Shown piece by piece: positions 35,701-48,601 of a stretch of 64,000 bases of DNA; position 1 is the stretch's first letter; each line of letters starts with the position of its first letter. The stretch lies in contig CM065695.1 of assembly GCA_017654935.2 (NCBI GenBank), forward strand, positions 28,285,053-28,349,052, in the 5' to 3' direction. The DNA comes from Phymorhynchus buccinoides. Taxonomy: Eukaryota; Mollusca; Gastropoda; Neogastropoda; Raphitomidae. The position numbers and the translations under genes are program-made. The notes beneath the pieces are model-generated. The model was not told where the DNA came from. It made no database searches and was given only the letters and a program-made list of their open reading frames with translations.

Positions 35701-38700
35701 ATTGGAGAAAAAAATATCGCCTTATAGTCCGAAAAATACGGTAATGGCAGGGACAAAATGTAAAAAATGGAAACTACTCTTTTTTTTTTTACCAGTAAAT
35801 TCAAAGAACACTGCGTTTAAAAAAAGAAAAAAAGAAAAAAGAACTTGGGCGCATAGCCTGAAAAGTAGCACCCAGTAACATGTGAAACATTCAGAACAAC
35901 ACCAGTAAAACATTAAAGAATCCTTTGCAATTACTATGATCATTATTGTCACAAAGGTGACTTTTATTTTGTTGCTTAGTATAGGCAAGCTTATAGTTTA
36001 TAGCTTATAGTTTTGCGTGTGTGTGCGACTGACTGGGACTTGATTGCCTGTTAGTGGTTTATGTGCGTGCGTCAGAGCTTATGGCGGGAAAGTTGATAGT
36101 TTCTTCAGTGCGAAATGAGTCTCTTTTCTTTAGTTAACTTTTTATTTTATGTTCAATTGTTATCTAAGTTTAGACTAATCACTTTTCTTTATTTATTTTA
36201 TCATATCACTTTTCTTTTCAAGCGCGCATTTGTTGATTTGTTTATTTTGTATATTTTGTTGATTTAAAAAGATTATATTATTCAGTTCGTATTCCATGCC
36301 TCTGTTTTTATTTGTAAGACTGGTTCATAGGGTAATAGTTCTCGACCACGCTCCTCACTCTCTCTCTCTGTCTTTCAGTGAGATTTGTGACAATTATAAG
36401 AACTCCACCAGTCTTCCCAATTTGCATGATATCCCATGAACAGCTGCACAGATTCATTTAAAACTTGATATGGTGTTATACTTCCAGAAGCTGACGTTTC
36501 TTGCGATGATAACCAAGGGGTGTTGCCAAGCATAACAACAAGTCCTCTGCCACTTTTTGTGCATTTTGTGGAGTAACTACAATCATTATTGTGAGGGGGT
36601 GGGGTGGGGTGGGGTGGGGTGGGGGGTGAGGGTAAAGGAAAATGAAGGGAGGAAAAGAGGGGAGGACCAAGTAAAAATTGCCGGTGAGAAATTGAAACAA
36701 AGGACATGTTGCCATACCCGGCAATGACCTCACTTAACCCCTTCACTGCCAAACCCGGTTCCGGTTCCGGGGCAACTATTTGCCAAACCGTTTTAGGTTG
36801 CTGAGTCTATCGCAAAAATGTCTGAATAAAAGTGCATATAACCAATGCTTTTCTGAACGGGGATTGAATATACTATCCTTTGAGAACACTCTCACATGCA
36901 TTCGAACATACTGCGAAAAGCATATGGATAGAAAAAGGGAAACTCTTAGAATAACACTATGACGGATATTTCCGTGACGGGGCAGTTTATAGGTTACCGG
37001 AAGTCGACGGAAATATCTGTGACGGGGCAGTGAAGAGGTTAATACATGCTTCCACTTACGTAGGCCTTGTGTATATCGGTGTATACAAGTTTGTTTTCCT
37101 CGCTGTCTTCAAACTGGAGGTACTGTTTCTCCAAGAAACTGTTCTGCAATTCCTGGAATTCATCCTCTGAAAGAAAAAAATCCCACCTTAAAGGTTACGT
37201 AAAAATCTCAAACCATGATCAATAGATTAGTTTGGGTTTTGTTGTTGCTGTTGCGTGTGTGTTTTTCTTTCTCTTTAAATTTTGGTAACCCATGACTAAC
37301 AAACACCCATAGCAATATTCCTTTATAAATGATTGCCGTATATCACATCCCAGATTATGAGAAACAATCGCAGAAAGTCCTTAAAATCCGTTTTAAACTT
37401 AACAGGCAGTTTGCTATCTTTTTTTCCTTTCAGAAAAAGTACTTGTAACTGCATATAAGACCTTGTAGCATCATATGAAGCCATACCATCAAGTAAGCAG
37501 ATGAAACACCAGAACGCCAGAAAATATTATGTGTATCATACAGTATGTTATTATCTTTAAGTTTCATGCTTATCAGATTTTTGTTCATTACTAAAACTCC
37601 TTCTACCAGCACATTATGAAAAATAAAACAGAAAATGAAAACTGTTGACTGATTTTTATATTTGACAAGGCTACTGGGCACATCTTTTTCGTTTCTTTTA
37701 ATAACCTCACTTTCATTTACTTACAAAATGATTGGTATCTTATAAGTAAGGTATATGCATCACAAATGAGGTAAAATGAAATACAAATGAGGAAACAAAC
37801 CACACATAATAATCAAACCAACAACACAAAAGGAAAAATATGTTCCCCCCTTTTCTTACCCATGATAATGTCTTCAATGTGACCAATGACTTGGTCAAAA
37901 CCAGCATCAGCCTTCGAGCTGAAACAGATATATAGGAAGGAAATGAATCTTAATTCATAAAATGATAAACTCCATTGCTGATTTACAAATACATTTATTA
38001 CACTCCAGCAGGATTAATAACTGGCTGATCTCTACGTTCCTGTAAGCCTCATTCACTGCTCATGTCCATGTTCTTGGAAAGTATACATAACCTCATTAAC
38101 ATATATTGTTCCCTTTGAAATGAGATGTTGCACCCAACAAAATATGTTTTAAATTAGTAAATAGAAGGCCTAGTTAGTGGTGGCCTGCTTATACAGCTGT
38201 TTTTGATCAGAACAGACTCTACTTAGACTGAGACTGAATTCACAAACAAAAATAATTAAGGTGTACCACTACCAGATTCTTATATAATTACAGTACATCA
38301 TTATTAACTCATTCAAGTCGTTCTGGCCATATATGTCCAGAATTAATAGATAGTTGTCAATTTTATGCACTTGCTTCAAGGGAAGTAAATATGTGTACAC
38401 ACCATACCTTGGTCACTTCTAAACTTGCTTCACTCACTTAGACCACAATTTTGCCCCTGACTTTGCTTTTGTAGTGGTTCGTAGTGGGGGAACCAATCGG
38501 TGTAGAGAGTTTTTCTATATAAAGTCTACATATAAAGTCTATATATAAAAAAGTTTGATCTACCACTTCCTTATGTCTAAACCTGAAGTAAAAACCTGTA
38601 ATCTTCTTTCATTTCTCCTTTTGTTTATGTATGTTTTGTTTGTGTGCATGGCTGGAGTGATGAGGTTTTTTTAATAATTCAAAATCGTTGTGATGTGAAT

Positions 38701-39072
38701 GAGTTAATGACACCCCCAACTGTATGACATATACATTTAATGTCAAAATAGGCAACTGAAACTAATACATTAAAAATAAGGAAACAAACGTCAGATTTTC
38801 TTAATCATCAAAATCTTGTTTTTGACATAAACTTTTTAAACATGATAAATCTAACCTCAACTTTGCCATTTCTCAGGCTATTGAACCTATGCATACTAAA
38901 CTACTTATCTTGTTTAAACACTCATTTTGACTCAAACAAGAGCACAAAGCTTTGGTGCAAACTGTAATATTTATAAACATAACTTACCAGCCAGATGCCA
39001 GGTCTTCTTCTTCTTCAACTTCAAACTCACAGTGCTGATTGCCCAAATCCATTATGTCTTCTTTGTCCCCGT
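31300..39072 (-). CDS. ARL2BP: ADP-ribosylation factor-like 2-binding protein (BART), main coding exons
   Basis: Minus-strand exons 39072-38988, 37918-37860, 37166-37060, 34725-34640, 32870-32774 and 31419-31300 join in consistent phases to a stop TGA at 31302-31300. From the internal ATG at 39052-39050 the product is 177 aa (human 163). Diagnostic blocks are DQVIGHIEDIIMEDEFQELQ, YLQFEDSEENKLVYTDIHK, VELVESFLVKEISKRVPDF, DVFDLLLTFSDFVAFKELVL and, at the C-terminus, DKEGRTVDLSDGIKVIPV. All match the BART domain and C-terminal tail of ARL2BP in order. The protein is an effector of GTP-bound ARL2/ARL3, found at centrosomes, ciliary bases and mitochondria. The 39072 exon opens in phase 1 after TATTCAG, so coding may begin further upstream (see 61752-61758). 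Most donors are GTAAG-type; the exon 5 donor (GTTCGT) is weak. A TTAA-flanked element sits 15 bp from the exon 3 donor. Confidence 0.95.
31586..31760. mobile_element. Inverted-repeat element beside the ARL2BP last intron
   Basis: Arms of about 65 bp (AGTGAAATGAATAAGGGG... and ...CCCCTTATTCATTTCATT) enclose a second inner pairing (GGCACCGATT against AATCGGTGCC). Confidence 0.85.
31832..31993 (-). mobile_element. MITE, CCGTATTTTACGG family
   Basis: The element of about 162 bp runs from CGTATTTTACAGACTA to TAGTCTGAAAAATATGG with TA flanks. It lies in ARL2BP intron 5. Confidence 0.8.
32661..32713. repeat. (CA)n microsatellite in ARL2BP intron 5
   Basis: About 26 CA units, 61 bp downstream of ARL2BP exon 5 on the gene's strand. 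Confidence 0.95.
32938..33593 (-). mobile_element. Possible TTAA-flanked element, 656 bp
   Basis: TTAA at 32934 is followed by CCCTTTAG, and CTTAAAGAG precedes TTAA at 33594. Termini match only over a few bases, so the boundaries are less certain than in the other TTAA elements. It begins 63 bp upstream of ARL2BP exon 5. Confidence 0.5.
33885..34132 (+). mobile_element. TTAA-flanked MITE, second copy of the 10825 family
   Basis: It is bounded by TTAA at 33881 and 34133. Ends ACCTTTCGCCACCAGCC and GGTGGCGAAAGGG are inverted repeats. The interior matches 10825-11062 in the same order. ARL2BP intron 4. Confidence 0.8.
34345..34530. mobile_element. Diverged copy of the fold-back element
   Basis: It shares TATTCTTAGTTGGG, the GA/CT centre, CGCCCAACTAAGAAT and GCCCTCTGGCG with 11923-12145, but the arms are less complete. 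ARL2BP intron 4. Confidence 0.75.
34930..35160. repeat. Local direct duplication
   Basis: ACAAAGCTAAGACATGACAT and AGGCAGTGACAAG occur near 34973 and again near 35121. The second copy is interrupted by the 578-bp element at 35164. Confidence 0.8.
35164..35741 (-). mobile_element. Longer TIR element with CCGTA-type ends and a visible empty site
   Basis: The 578-bp element has ends CCGTACTTTTCGG and TAGTCCGAAAAATACGG and TA on both sides. It interrupts the sequence ACATGTAATGGCAGG, which is intact in a nearby duplicate at about 34998-35030. The central 400 bp differ from the short copies, so this may be a parent or chimeric form. No transposase frame is visible. In ARL2BP intron 3. Confidence 0.85.
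36738..37038 (+). mobile_element. TTAA-flanked MITE next to ARL2BP exon 3
   Basis: The 301-bp element has ends CCCCTTCACTGCC and GGCAGTGAAGAGG, with TTAA at 36734 and 37039. Inside, GGGGCAGT-type motifs recur. The right TTAA ends 15 bp from the exon 3 splice donor of ARL2BP (GT at 37059-37058). Confidence 0.85.
38308..38703 (+). mobile_element. TTAA-flanked MITE, CTCATTCA ends
   Basis: CTCATTCAAGTCG at the left and GTGAATGAG at the right are bounded by TTAA at 38304 and 38704. It is 396 bp long, in ARL2BP intron 1 of the main exon set. Confidence 0.65.
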
Positions 39073-40014
39073 CTGAATAGAGAACACACACATAGTGACA
39101 CACAGTAACACACACACACACATGCATCCATGCATAATACAGACAAGCGCATCCGTGCACACACGCACACACACACACAGTGACACATATATACACGTTT
39201 TGGGATTAAGGGACATATTCCATTAACAGACACAGATTGTGACAGAACATACTGCCTAAACTGACTGATTACAATTTGCATACAATTTGAATGTTGGATA
39301 GTTCAAACTGATGAGTATCCTAACCTACCATTTAACCAATCTGAATGTGGATCTGTACATGTCAGACACCATTCCTGACACATAACTGAGACGGAACAAG
39401 AAGGATGGTGCAAACATAATAACCTAACAGAATGGATGTCCATAACAAAGGAAGACAAACAGCTTGCGCTGAATTAAAAGCATCAACATCCCATCCTCCC
39501 CCCATCAGAAGTCAAAAGCGAAAGAGAATCCAAACATTAGTGTTTATGGTCAGCGGAGGCACGCTCCGATGGAAATTTACTGAGTGCCGATGAAGCCTTC
39601 AGTGACAGTCGCCTTGCCAAACTTGCTTCACTGCGCAACATTCCTGAAAAAGGAGCTACAGTCCTGGTCTATTCTGCAGTAAAGAGCTCCATATTCCAGT
39701 CTCAATCGAACTAATGCTAGGCAACTTCATTATCTAAGACAATTCTGCATGTTACGGTGGATGAATTCTAGGGCCAGTCTAGCTCTGCAGCATAAGTTTC
39801 AGTTTCAATATTAAGTTTCAGTTTGTACAACAGAACCATCAACAGGATGATGGTGTTTGCAAAGTTTGCACACACACAGACTTCCTTTCTCTCTCTCTCT
39901 GGTGCATGCATCTTGTCAGAAAGGAAGGAATCACACACAAAGTCACACACACACACAGAGCAGTGTGTGCGAGTGTGTGTATGTGTATGTATGTGTGACA
40001 CATGCACAAAGGGG

Positions 40015-40066
<52 letters not shown>

Positions 40067-40343
40067 TATTCCACCAACCCCCCTCCCTTTCTCCATCCTT
40101 CACCCTTTACCAGGGACGCTGAAGGGCGGGGTGATAGATTCCTAATCATAACAGATAAGTAAATGGAAGGGATGGGAGGGTTAGGAGAAGGAAATTGAGT
40201 GCAGACAGTCTTTGTGATTTCTGAAAGCATTGTTATTGATACCTGTTTGGGATCACGTAAGCCATGACCTTGACCTTGGGTAATTCGATGAAGAGTCAAG
40301 ACAATTTTTTCTCTAAGCCTGCGATGTCTCACAGTGTGTGTGT

Positions 40344-40385
<42 letters not shown>

Positions 40386-40800
40386 GTGGTGTATGTGTGT
40401 GTTGTGTACATGACATTTTGTCTAGATATTGAAATGCTAAGTAACAAAACAGAGAAGACCAACAAATTAGCTTGCTTTCAAAGGAGATACTTACAACTTA
40501 AGTTGACTGTTCACACACACAGAGATGCTTGATTCGAACACTAACAAGCTAAGCAACCCAGCAGCACTTATCAACTCCCAATGGCAGGGGGTCAGAAAGG
40601 GTCTTTGTTTCTGAGTAGAGAGACCTGCTAACCATGGTAGCCTGCTAGGCCTACACACTGGGTCTTGTATTAGTATAGTATAGTATAGTATAGTATAGTG
40701 TGGAACTGGCTCAAGCCTAAGCCTCGCCGCTTATAAACGTCCCTTCATTGACAGTGTTTTGCTTGCTTAAAGCATGCCTTTTAAAATTATGATTGTAATT
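39073..40800. other. Non-coding region upstream of the main ARL2BP exons
   Basis: Microsatellites and one orphan plus-strand open stretch at about 39550-39710. No complete gene is visible. Confidence 0.5.
40018..40380. repeat. Two (GT)n microsatellites
   Basis: Pure GT tracts at about 40018-40064 and 40334-40380, separated by 270 bp of single-copy-looking sequence. Confidence 0.9.
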
Positions 40801-40807
40801 CACATGT

Positions 40808-41071
40808 TCAAAAAATAGTTTCAAGACTAAAATTTTCATCTTTGTCAAGGAGATTTTTGAAGGTATTTAGTGTTGGTGCTCTTTTTAGGTTAGGTGTTAG
40901 TAAATTCCAGAGGTTAGCAACTCGATTACTAAAACAATGTTTACGCCTGTTAGTATTACAACGCTGTATATGTAATTTTCCCTCTTGATTTCTAGTGCTG
41001 TTATAAATCGACAGTGTAAAAAGAGAATCAATAGGCAAAATTAGTATTGTTGTAATCCTAATTGGTCTCAC
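40808..41071 (-). mobile_element. CR1-like LINE C-terminal fragment
   Basis: The minus-strand frame includes NRRKHCFSNRVANLWNLL and APTLNTFKNLLDKD, the usual end of a CR1/RTE-type polyprotein. A short tandem run of TATAG (about 40670-40700) lies downstream on that strand. Confidence 0.75.
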
Positions 41072-41470
41072 TAAGCAAGTTCACAGATAAAGCTGTGAGA
41101 GAGCAGGCCAGTTGACTGCAACCGCTATGAAATCTTAGATCACGGCACGCACAGTCTTTATAACGCGTCCGTTACCCTCCCTCGGTAATTTTAATGCGTC
41201 GTTTCACCCTTAACGTGAAGTTTTAATGCATCTCTGACGCACATTTCATGCACAGAATGGGGGGTGCCCTGGAATGTCACACTGACTTGAAATTCGTAAG
41301 TATTGTGAGGACTAGCTAGAGTGCAAGTCCTAAAATCTTATTCCAAATCTGACACCTGGCTGTCACACAAATGTGAAATTTACAAGAATTGTGAGGACTA
41401 TGGTATCAAAGCGAAGACACTTGGTTAGTTGGTAGAACTTTATCTGAATGGTAAGAATGTCACACTCACT

Positions 41471-41493
41471 TGAGAGAGAGAGAGAGAGAGAGG

Positions 41494-41555
<62 letters not shown>
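41471..41555. repeat. (GA)n microsatellite
   Basis: About 80 bp of GA with a G interruption. The preceding TCTGAATGGTAAGAATGTCA recurs before a second GA tract at 42486. Confidence 0.95.
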
Positions 41556-41556
<1 letters not shown>

Positions 41557-42229
41557 AGCAGAGTAAGACTGAGTTTTATTTGAATATGCTTGTTGTTTGT
41601 TTTTTGGTATTTTGAGAGGAATCTAATGAATATAGAAATGTGTTAAGTTTCTGGTGAGCAACAGACGGGCTAGTCCAAATTCTTGCGGACTAGTTTCAAT
41701 TTTTGTGGAGCTAGTCCGTTGGACTACCTGCCAAAAAAAGATTTGAACACCCCTGCCTTCTTCATCGTTCATGCGTACTTCATGATCATGAACTGATCAT
41801 GAACTGATGAAGGGTCTGGTATTTTCAAAATTGGGGTGGGTGAAATTTCATTTTCCAAGTTGGTCCTTCCATTGCTATTCATGTACAGAACTGCTGCAGG
41901 ATGACCCCAGTATCATTTTCATCACCCAAACACTTACTAAAACAACTCAATGCATCGAGCCGATCAGCATCACTTACCCATGTTCTATGATGTTGTTAAC
42001 AACGCTGTTCTGTGTTCAAACCGGAAGTGCTTACTTTAACTTACTTTCTTTTCTTTTTTTTGATAAGTAGTACTAAAATCGAAACAGTATGCTTTCCCAT
42101 GAATTTATAATGGATTAAAAAAAAACTGTTATAATAAAAAAAAAAAATTTTTTTTTTACAAGTTTGGGTGACTTGCCTACTACTGCAAACAAGCTATACA
42201 TTGCTTGTTGTCACCATCTCTAATAAGTA

Positions 42230-42301
42230 GCGTCGGTGGTGTAACGGTTAGCATGGTTGCCTTCCAAGCAGTCGATCCGGGTTCGACTCCCGGCCGACGC
42301 A
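42230..42301 (+). tRNA. tRNA-Gly (anticodon TCC)
   Basis: This is a 72-nt cloverleaf. The acceptor stem GCGTCGG pairs with CCGACGC and is followed by discriminator A. The D arm is TGTAACGGTTAGCA, the anticodon loop is CTTCCAA, and the T arm contains GGGTTCGACTCCC. It has matching A and B boxes and is followed at once by a run of T, the usual Pol III terminator. It has no intron and no retroposed tail, so it looks like a functional gene rather than a SINE head. Confidence 0.93.
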
Positions 42302-42384
42302 CTTTTTTTTTTATGTTTGTATTATTATTTTTATTTACAAATCCGCTTGCTCTAAAACAAATAAAACAATTTTATAGATCTATC

Positions 42385-42385
<1 letters not shown>

Positions 42386-42425
<40 letters not shown>

Positions 42426-42481
42426 ACATTGCAAATGGAACTTCCATTGCTATTTATCTGAATGGTAAGAATGTCACACTC

Positions 42482-42524
<43 letters not shown>

Positions 42525-42550
42525 GGAGAGAGAGAGAGAGAGAGAGAGAG
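42386..42550. repeat. Poly-C tract and GA/G tract
   Basis: Forty consecutive C (42386-42425) and a (GA)n tract with a 10-12 G interruption (about 42486-42550). Both lie just downstream of the tRNA-Gly gene. Confidence 0.95.
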
Positions 42551-42739
42551 ATTGATTGATTGATTGATTGAATTTTATTTATAGAGGGTAATAGAGTAAG
42601 CAATAACATGCTTTTTTACATCCAGCCCTCTGGACAGAATACATTTATAAAAGTAGAAAATGGAAAACGAAAATAAACACATACAAAGTAATGTAAAGCA
42701 TGCAAAAAACATCCCTATATTGTAACACATCAAGAACAA

Positions 42740-44640
<1,901 letters not shown>

Positions 44641-44652
44641 ACATGAGAAAAA

Positions 44653-44824
<172 letters not shown>

Positions 44825-44991
44825 AGCAGAGTAAGACTGAGCTTCTAAAAGTGACAAAAACAACAACAAAAACTGTCACGGTACAGACTAGGTCAGGCTT
44901 GGTCAGGTCAGGCCATTTCTTTTGTTTGTTTGTTTTATGATTTTGCCGTTTTGCTATCACTAGGTCTATTATTACCTTTCTGTTTTAGGCC

Positions 44992-45400
44992 GTGCACATA
45001 ATATTAGATGTGGAAACCTCATGTACCCTGCCAAAATAAGTGACAGAAACAAAGAAAAACAAGTTTATCCCATCCGCTTATTTTCTTACTTTATTTTACT
45101 TATTTGCAGATAAGCCTGTGCACGAGGTTACACTTTGGGCCTTTCACACGATGATTTAACTTATATGTCACTAAAAGGCATCAAATTGGGGTCTATTATC
45201 CAAAGACCCTATTGTCTTAGTTTTGGGAAGTAAGGATAGACTTTATTTTATTTATGTCGCAGAAGAATCTCCAATACTGCAGATGGATTTTGTTCTCTAC
45301 CCAGGTAAATGTCAGTAATAGGAAATTGTTGGCTGAAATAATTATGGCTGGCGGTGAAAGGGTCAAAGTGTAACCTCGTGCACAGGCGTCTAATGTGTGC
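44992..45400. mobile_element. Composite inverted-repeat locus
   Basis: GTGCACGAGGTTACACTTT (about 45119) and its inverse AAAGTGTAACCTCGTGCAC (about 45366) bracket a reversed copy of the 10825/33885 family ending GGCGGTGAAAGGG. One element has inserted in another. Confidence 0.65.
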
Positions 45401-45924
45401 ACATTAGTCAAATTGACTTGTGAAATTCAGCCAGCTCCAACCTGAAGATGAGCACATCACTTGCTAGTGCAGCAACATCCCCCTCCGTCTTACTCTTAGG
45501 TACCGAGCAAAATCGCAGGAACCATCATTTTTTTGTTTTGTCCGTCAGTGGTCTGCCAGTCTGTCTATTGAGTGTGTCCATCAGTCTTTGCGTCCGTCCT
45601 CCTATTCGTCCGGACAACAATACCCAGATAACTAGATCTGTGGCCGGGGGAACTCTGCACCTTCTCGGGTTCAGCCTTGTTTTGTTTTTCTTATGGAAGA
45701 TCGAGGGAGAAGGGTTAAATTTGTTGAGAGGATAACTCCTTCGTTGGCAAGCATGCAGGACCTCAATTCTGGAAGAAGAAAAATAAAGGAAGAGACTCTC
45801 TATTAATTAACTCCCTCACCAAAGTTGTTTTCGACAACACCGCCTAGCAAGCCATGAGCAACAGCCAAAGGGAACCAAACCTAAACTTCATCCTCAAACA
45901 GGATGAGCCAGGTTTGCCTTTAGC

Positions 45925-46853
45925 AACGTTCAAAAACAAACCCGAAAACCCATCTGTTCTGGCAGTCTACACTCCCCAATTAAATCTACATGTGCGCGTG
46001 TGTGCCCGTGCACTGAGGCGCGTATGCGTGTGCCGGTTTGTGTGCATGCATGCATGCGTGCGTACGTACGTCTCTCTGTGTGTGTGTGTCAGTGTGTGTG
46101 TGTGTGTGATGCGATGTATGTCTGTGTGTAATTTGTGTGCGTCAGGTTAGGCCTATGTGTGCCGGGCCAGTGTATGTCTAGGTCTATGTATGTAATTTGT
46201 GAGCGTGTGCGCGAGTGTGAATGTGCGTGCGCCCACGGCCGCGCTTCCAAGCAGGTGTGTGTGTTGTGCATACATGTGTGTGTGTGTGTGTGCGGCGATG
46301 TATGTCCGTATGTTTGTATGTAATTTGTGTGCGTCAGATATGTGTGCGTATGTCTATGTATGTAATTTGTGCGCAAGTGTTAGTGTGCGTGCGCCCGGGC
46401 CCACGGCCGCGCTTCCGAGCAGGTGTGCGCGTGTTCTGTGTGGGTATATGTGCTTCCATGTGTATGAGTGTATGTCAGTGTGCGCAGTAGAGATTGTGTT
46501 CGGCTAGAGAGAGAGGGGAGTGATCGAGTGCGTGTGAGTGTGAGTGCACGTGTGTGTTGTGTATGTGAGTGCGCGTGTGTGTTTGTGTACATTGTGTCTG
46601 TGTGTGCGCGCGCGCGTGTTTGTACAAGTGTATGTGCGTTTCAGTGAGAAATAATGTGTGTGATGAAATGTGTGTGGGTCTGGGGTGTGTATGTTTGTGT
46701 GCAAGAACGCGTGGCTCGCGTGCGCCGCACATACGTGCGAAACTCAAACGTGTGTGTCTGTTGTGCGTGTACGTGTGAGTGTTTCAATGCTGATTGTAAA
46801 GCGCGTTGTGTTCGATAAAAAGCGCTATATAAGTGTCCGTTTATTATTATAAA
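45925..46853 (+). mobile_element. Second LINE 3' end of the same family
   Basis: It starts with the coding tail SKTNPKTHLFWQS near 45928, then the GT-rich 3' region and the AAAGCGCTATATAAG tail with a short ATT run. The CGCCCACGGCCGCGCTTCC block occurs twice (about 46230 and 46400), so this copy has an internal duplication. Confidence 0.8.
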
Positions 46854-47039
46854 TTATATGACCATCATCCACACAGTACACAACAACAGTGGTGGAGAGA
46901 ACCTGACCTGACCTGAGAAGCGTGTTTCTCATCCAAAACTAAAGACAATACTGAATAGCATCCAGACTAAGACTTAGTATGCAGTGTAGTGGATGATGGG
47001 CAGAAAATCTTCCACGTACTGCAGCTGCTTGGGAAATTC

Positions 47040-47160
47040 TTCTTCTTCTTCTGTGTTCCCAGGCCATAATGGGTAAGGTACGTCTGTGTCCGGTTTTCAG
47101 TTTTCACTGGCCTCCCTGCTGCGTATAGCCTACACATTCCGATTTCGGAGGAGCTCAAAG
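47040..47160 (-). repeat. Retroposon 3' end with GAA tail
   Basis: The minus strand reads GTGAAAACTGAAAACCGGAC through TGGGAACACAG and (AAG)n, typical of a retroposon tail. The same segment is present on the plus strand at 50540-50590. Confidence 0.65.
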
Positions 47161-48312
47161 GAGAAAATTATTTGAAAGATTTTTTTTAAGGCAGGAGAAT
47201 GGGCCAATAAGTCAGAAAGATAGTAGATGAGAGAAAGCAAAGGGAAGGCAGTCAAAGAGAGTGGCAGATTAGAGGAAGTTACAAGCACAGAATTTCCAGG
47301 TGGGTGAACTATTTTTTTAGGAAAGACCCTGGTATTGGGAGATGAATCCTGGTTTGTTGCTTACAAAGCGAAAAGCTACATCAGAGCCATCACTACCACT
47401 GAACGTTGTATGTTTAATTTTCTCAAAGATGCGATGAATCAGGAAAAAAGAGAAAAAAGAATGAAAGAGAGAACGAATGAAAGAAAGAAAGAAAAGAAAG
47501 TATAAAGAGCAAGCAAACAAGACGGTAAAATGAAATAAACGAATAAAGCAACAACAATCTACTCTGGTAAAAAAAATTTTTGATCAGTTCTCAACTTCCA
47601 TAAGACAAGACCCAAAATGGTATGCCTATTGTTTTCATTGTACCCATTAATCGCCTTCTTTTTTTTTTAGCCGCCTCCCCCCATAAATTCCTTTAAGAAT
47701 AATAGTTTGGGGGGTAGTTAGCAGCAAGGCCCTTCACACAATAAAAAAAGATATAGAGTATATATTAGTAACTCTTTGAGCAATGCGTAATGACGTTCAC
47801 AGGCAGAGTGTAGACAAAGGCAGAAAACTTACACACCCACACACAAACAAAAATGCAACACGCACTCAATCACCCATATTGACGCATGTGCACACACACA
47901 CATATACCCACACGCGGCACATAAATCCAGTTTTCAAAACCTTTTTTATTTTCTAATATAAGAAAAAGTTTGTGACCATCATTAACGACACAGTACATTC
48001 ACCCAGGTGAACTATGAGGCATCAATCATCCTAGATATTATAGGGAAACTTTCTGTCAATCTCTGATTAGTGCCAGCTTAAGTTTCCAACCTTCCAATAA
48101 CATTTTTTTTTTATCAAAGCGCAATGCCCCATCACATGAAAGAAAATGAAACACCTGTGCTGATACGCGGACACCAGGCCATGTCAGGGCTGAAAAAAAC
48201 CACACTTATTAAATAAATTGAAATAGTGAAATACAAATTTTGTATTTGAATTTTGATTACTTCCCTTTGCACAAGATTCTGAGTTCTGTGCATTAATAAA
48301 TGGCTGTAAAAC

Positions 48313-48600
48313 ATGGCTCTGGTTGGGCCACAAGAACACCTTTTGACGACAGTTAAACGTCGCAAGCTCATCTGGTTTGGCCACATCAACCGTCACGAAT
48401 CCTTGTCGAAGACCATTCTCCAGGGAACTGTGGAAGTGGGCCACCGTCGCGGCCGACAAAAGAACTGGGTCGACAATATCAAAGAATGGACCAACATGAA
48501 CATGAATGACCTGGTCCCGGCCGCCCACCAGAGGCGGAACTGGAGAATGTCTGCTGCTGCTCCCCCCAACGAGCACAGCGGTCAAGGGACTAAAGGATAG
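48313..48600 (+). mobile_element. LINE polyprotein C-terminus fragment
   Basis: The frame VKRRKLIWFGHINRHESLSK, then TILQGTVEVGHRRGRQKNW and VDNIKEWT, is the very common C-terminal segment of endonuclease/reverse-transcriptase retroelements of marine invertebrates. It is 5' truncated. An alternate frame from 48506 fits the canonical end better (VKGLKD), so a late frameshift is likely. Confidence 0.85.
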
Positions 48601-48601
48601 G

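Noticed and set aside
46977..47040. Possible last exon ending LQYVEDFLPIIHYTAY-stop on the minus strand
   Set aside because: Its upstream side is the GAA tail of a retroposon and no convincing acceptor or partner exon could be fixed. An exon-like stretch at about 47358-47391 joins in phase, but the chain to 51216 is missing.
48150..48194. 41-nt exon-like segment after TTTTTTTCAG on the minus strand
   Set aside because: The following donor (GTGTTT) is poor and no phase links it to a known neighbour.
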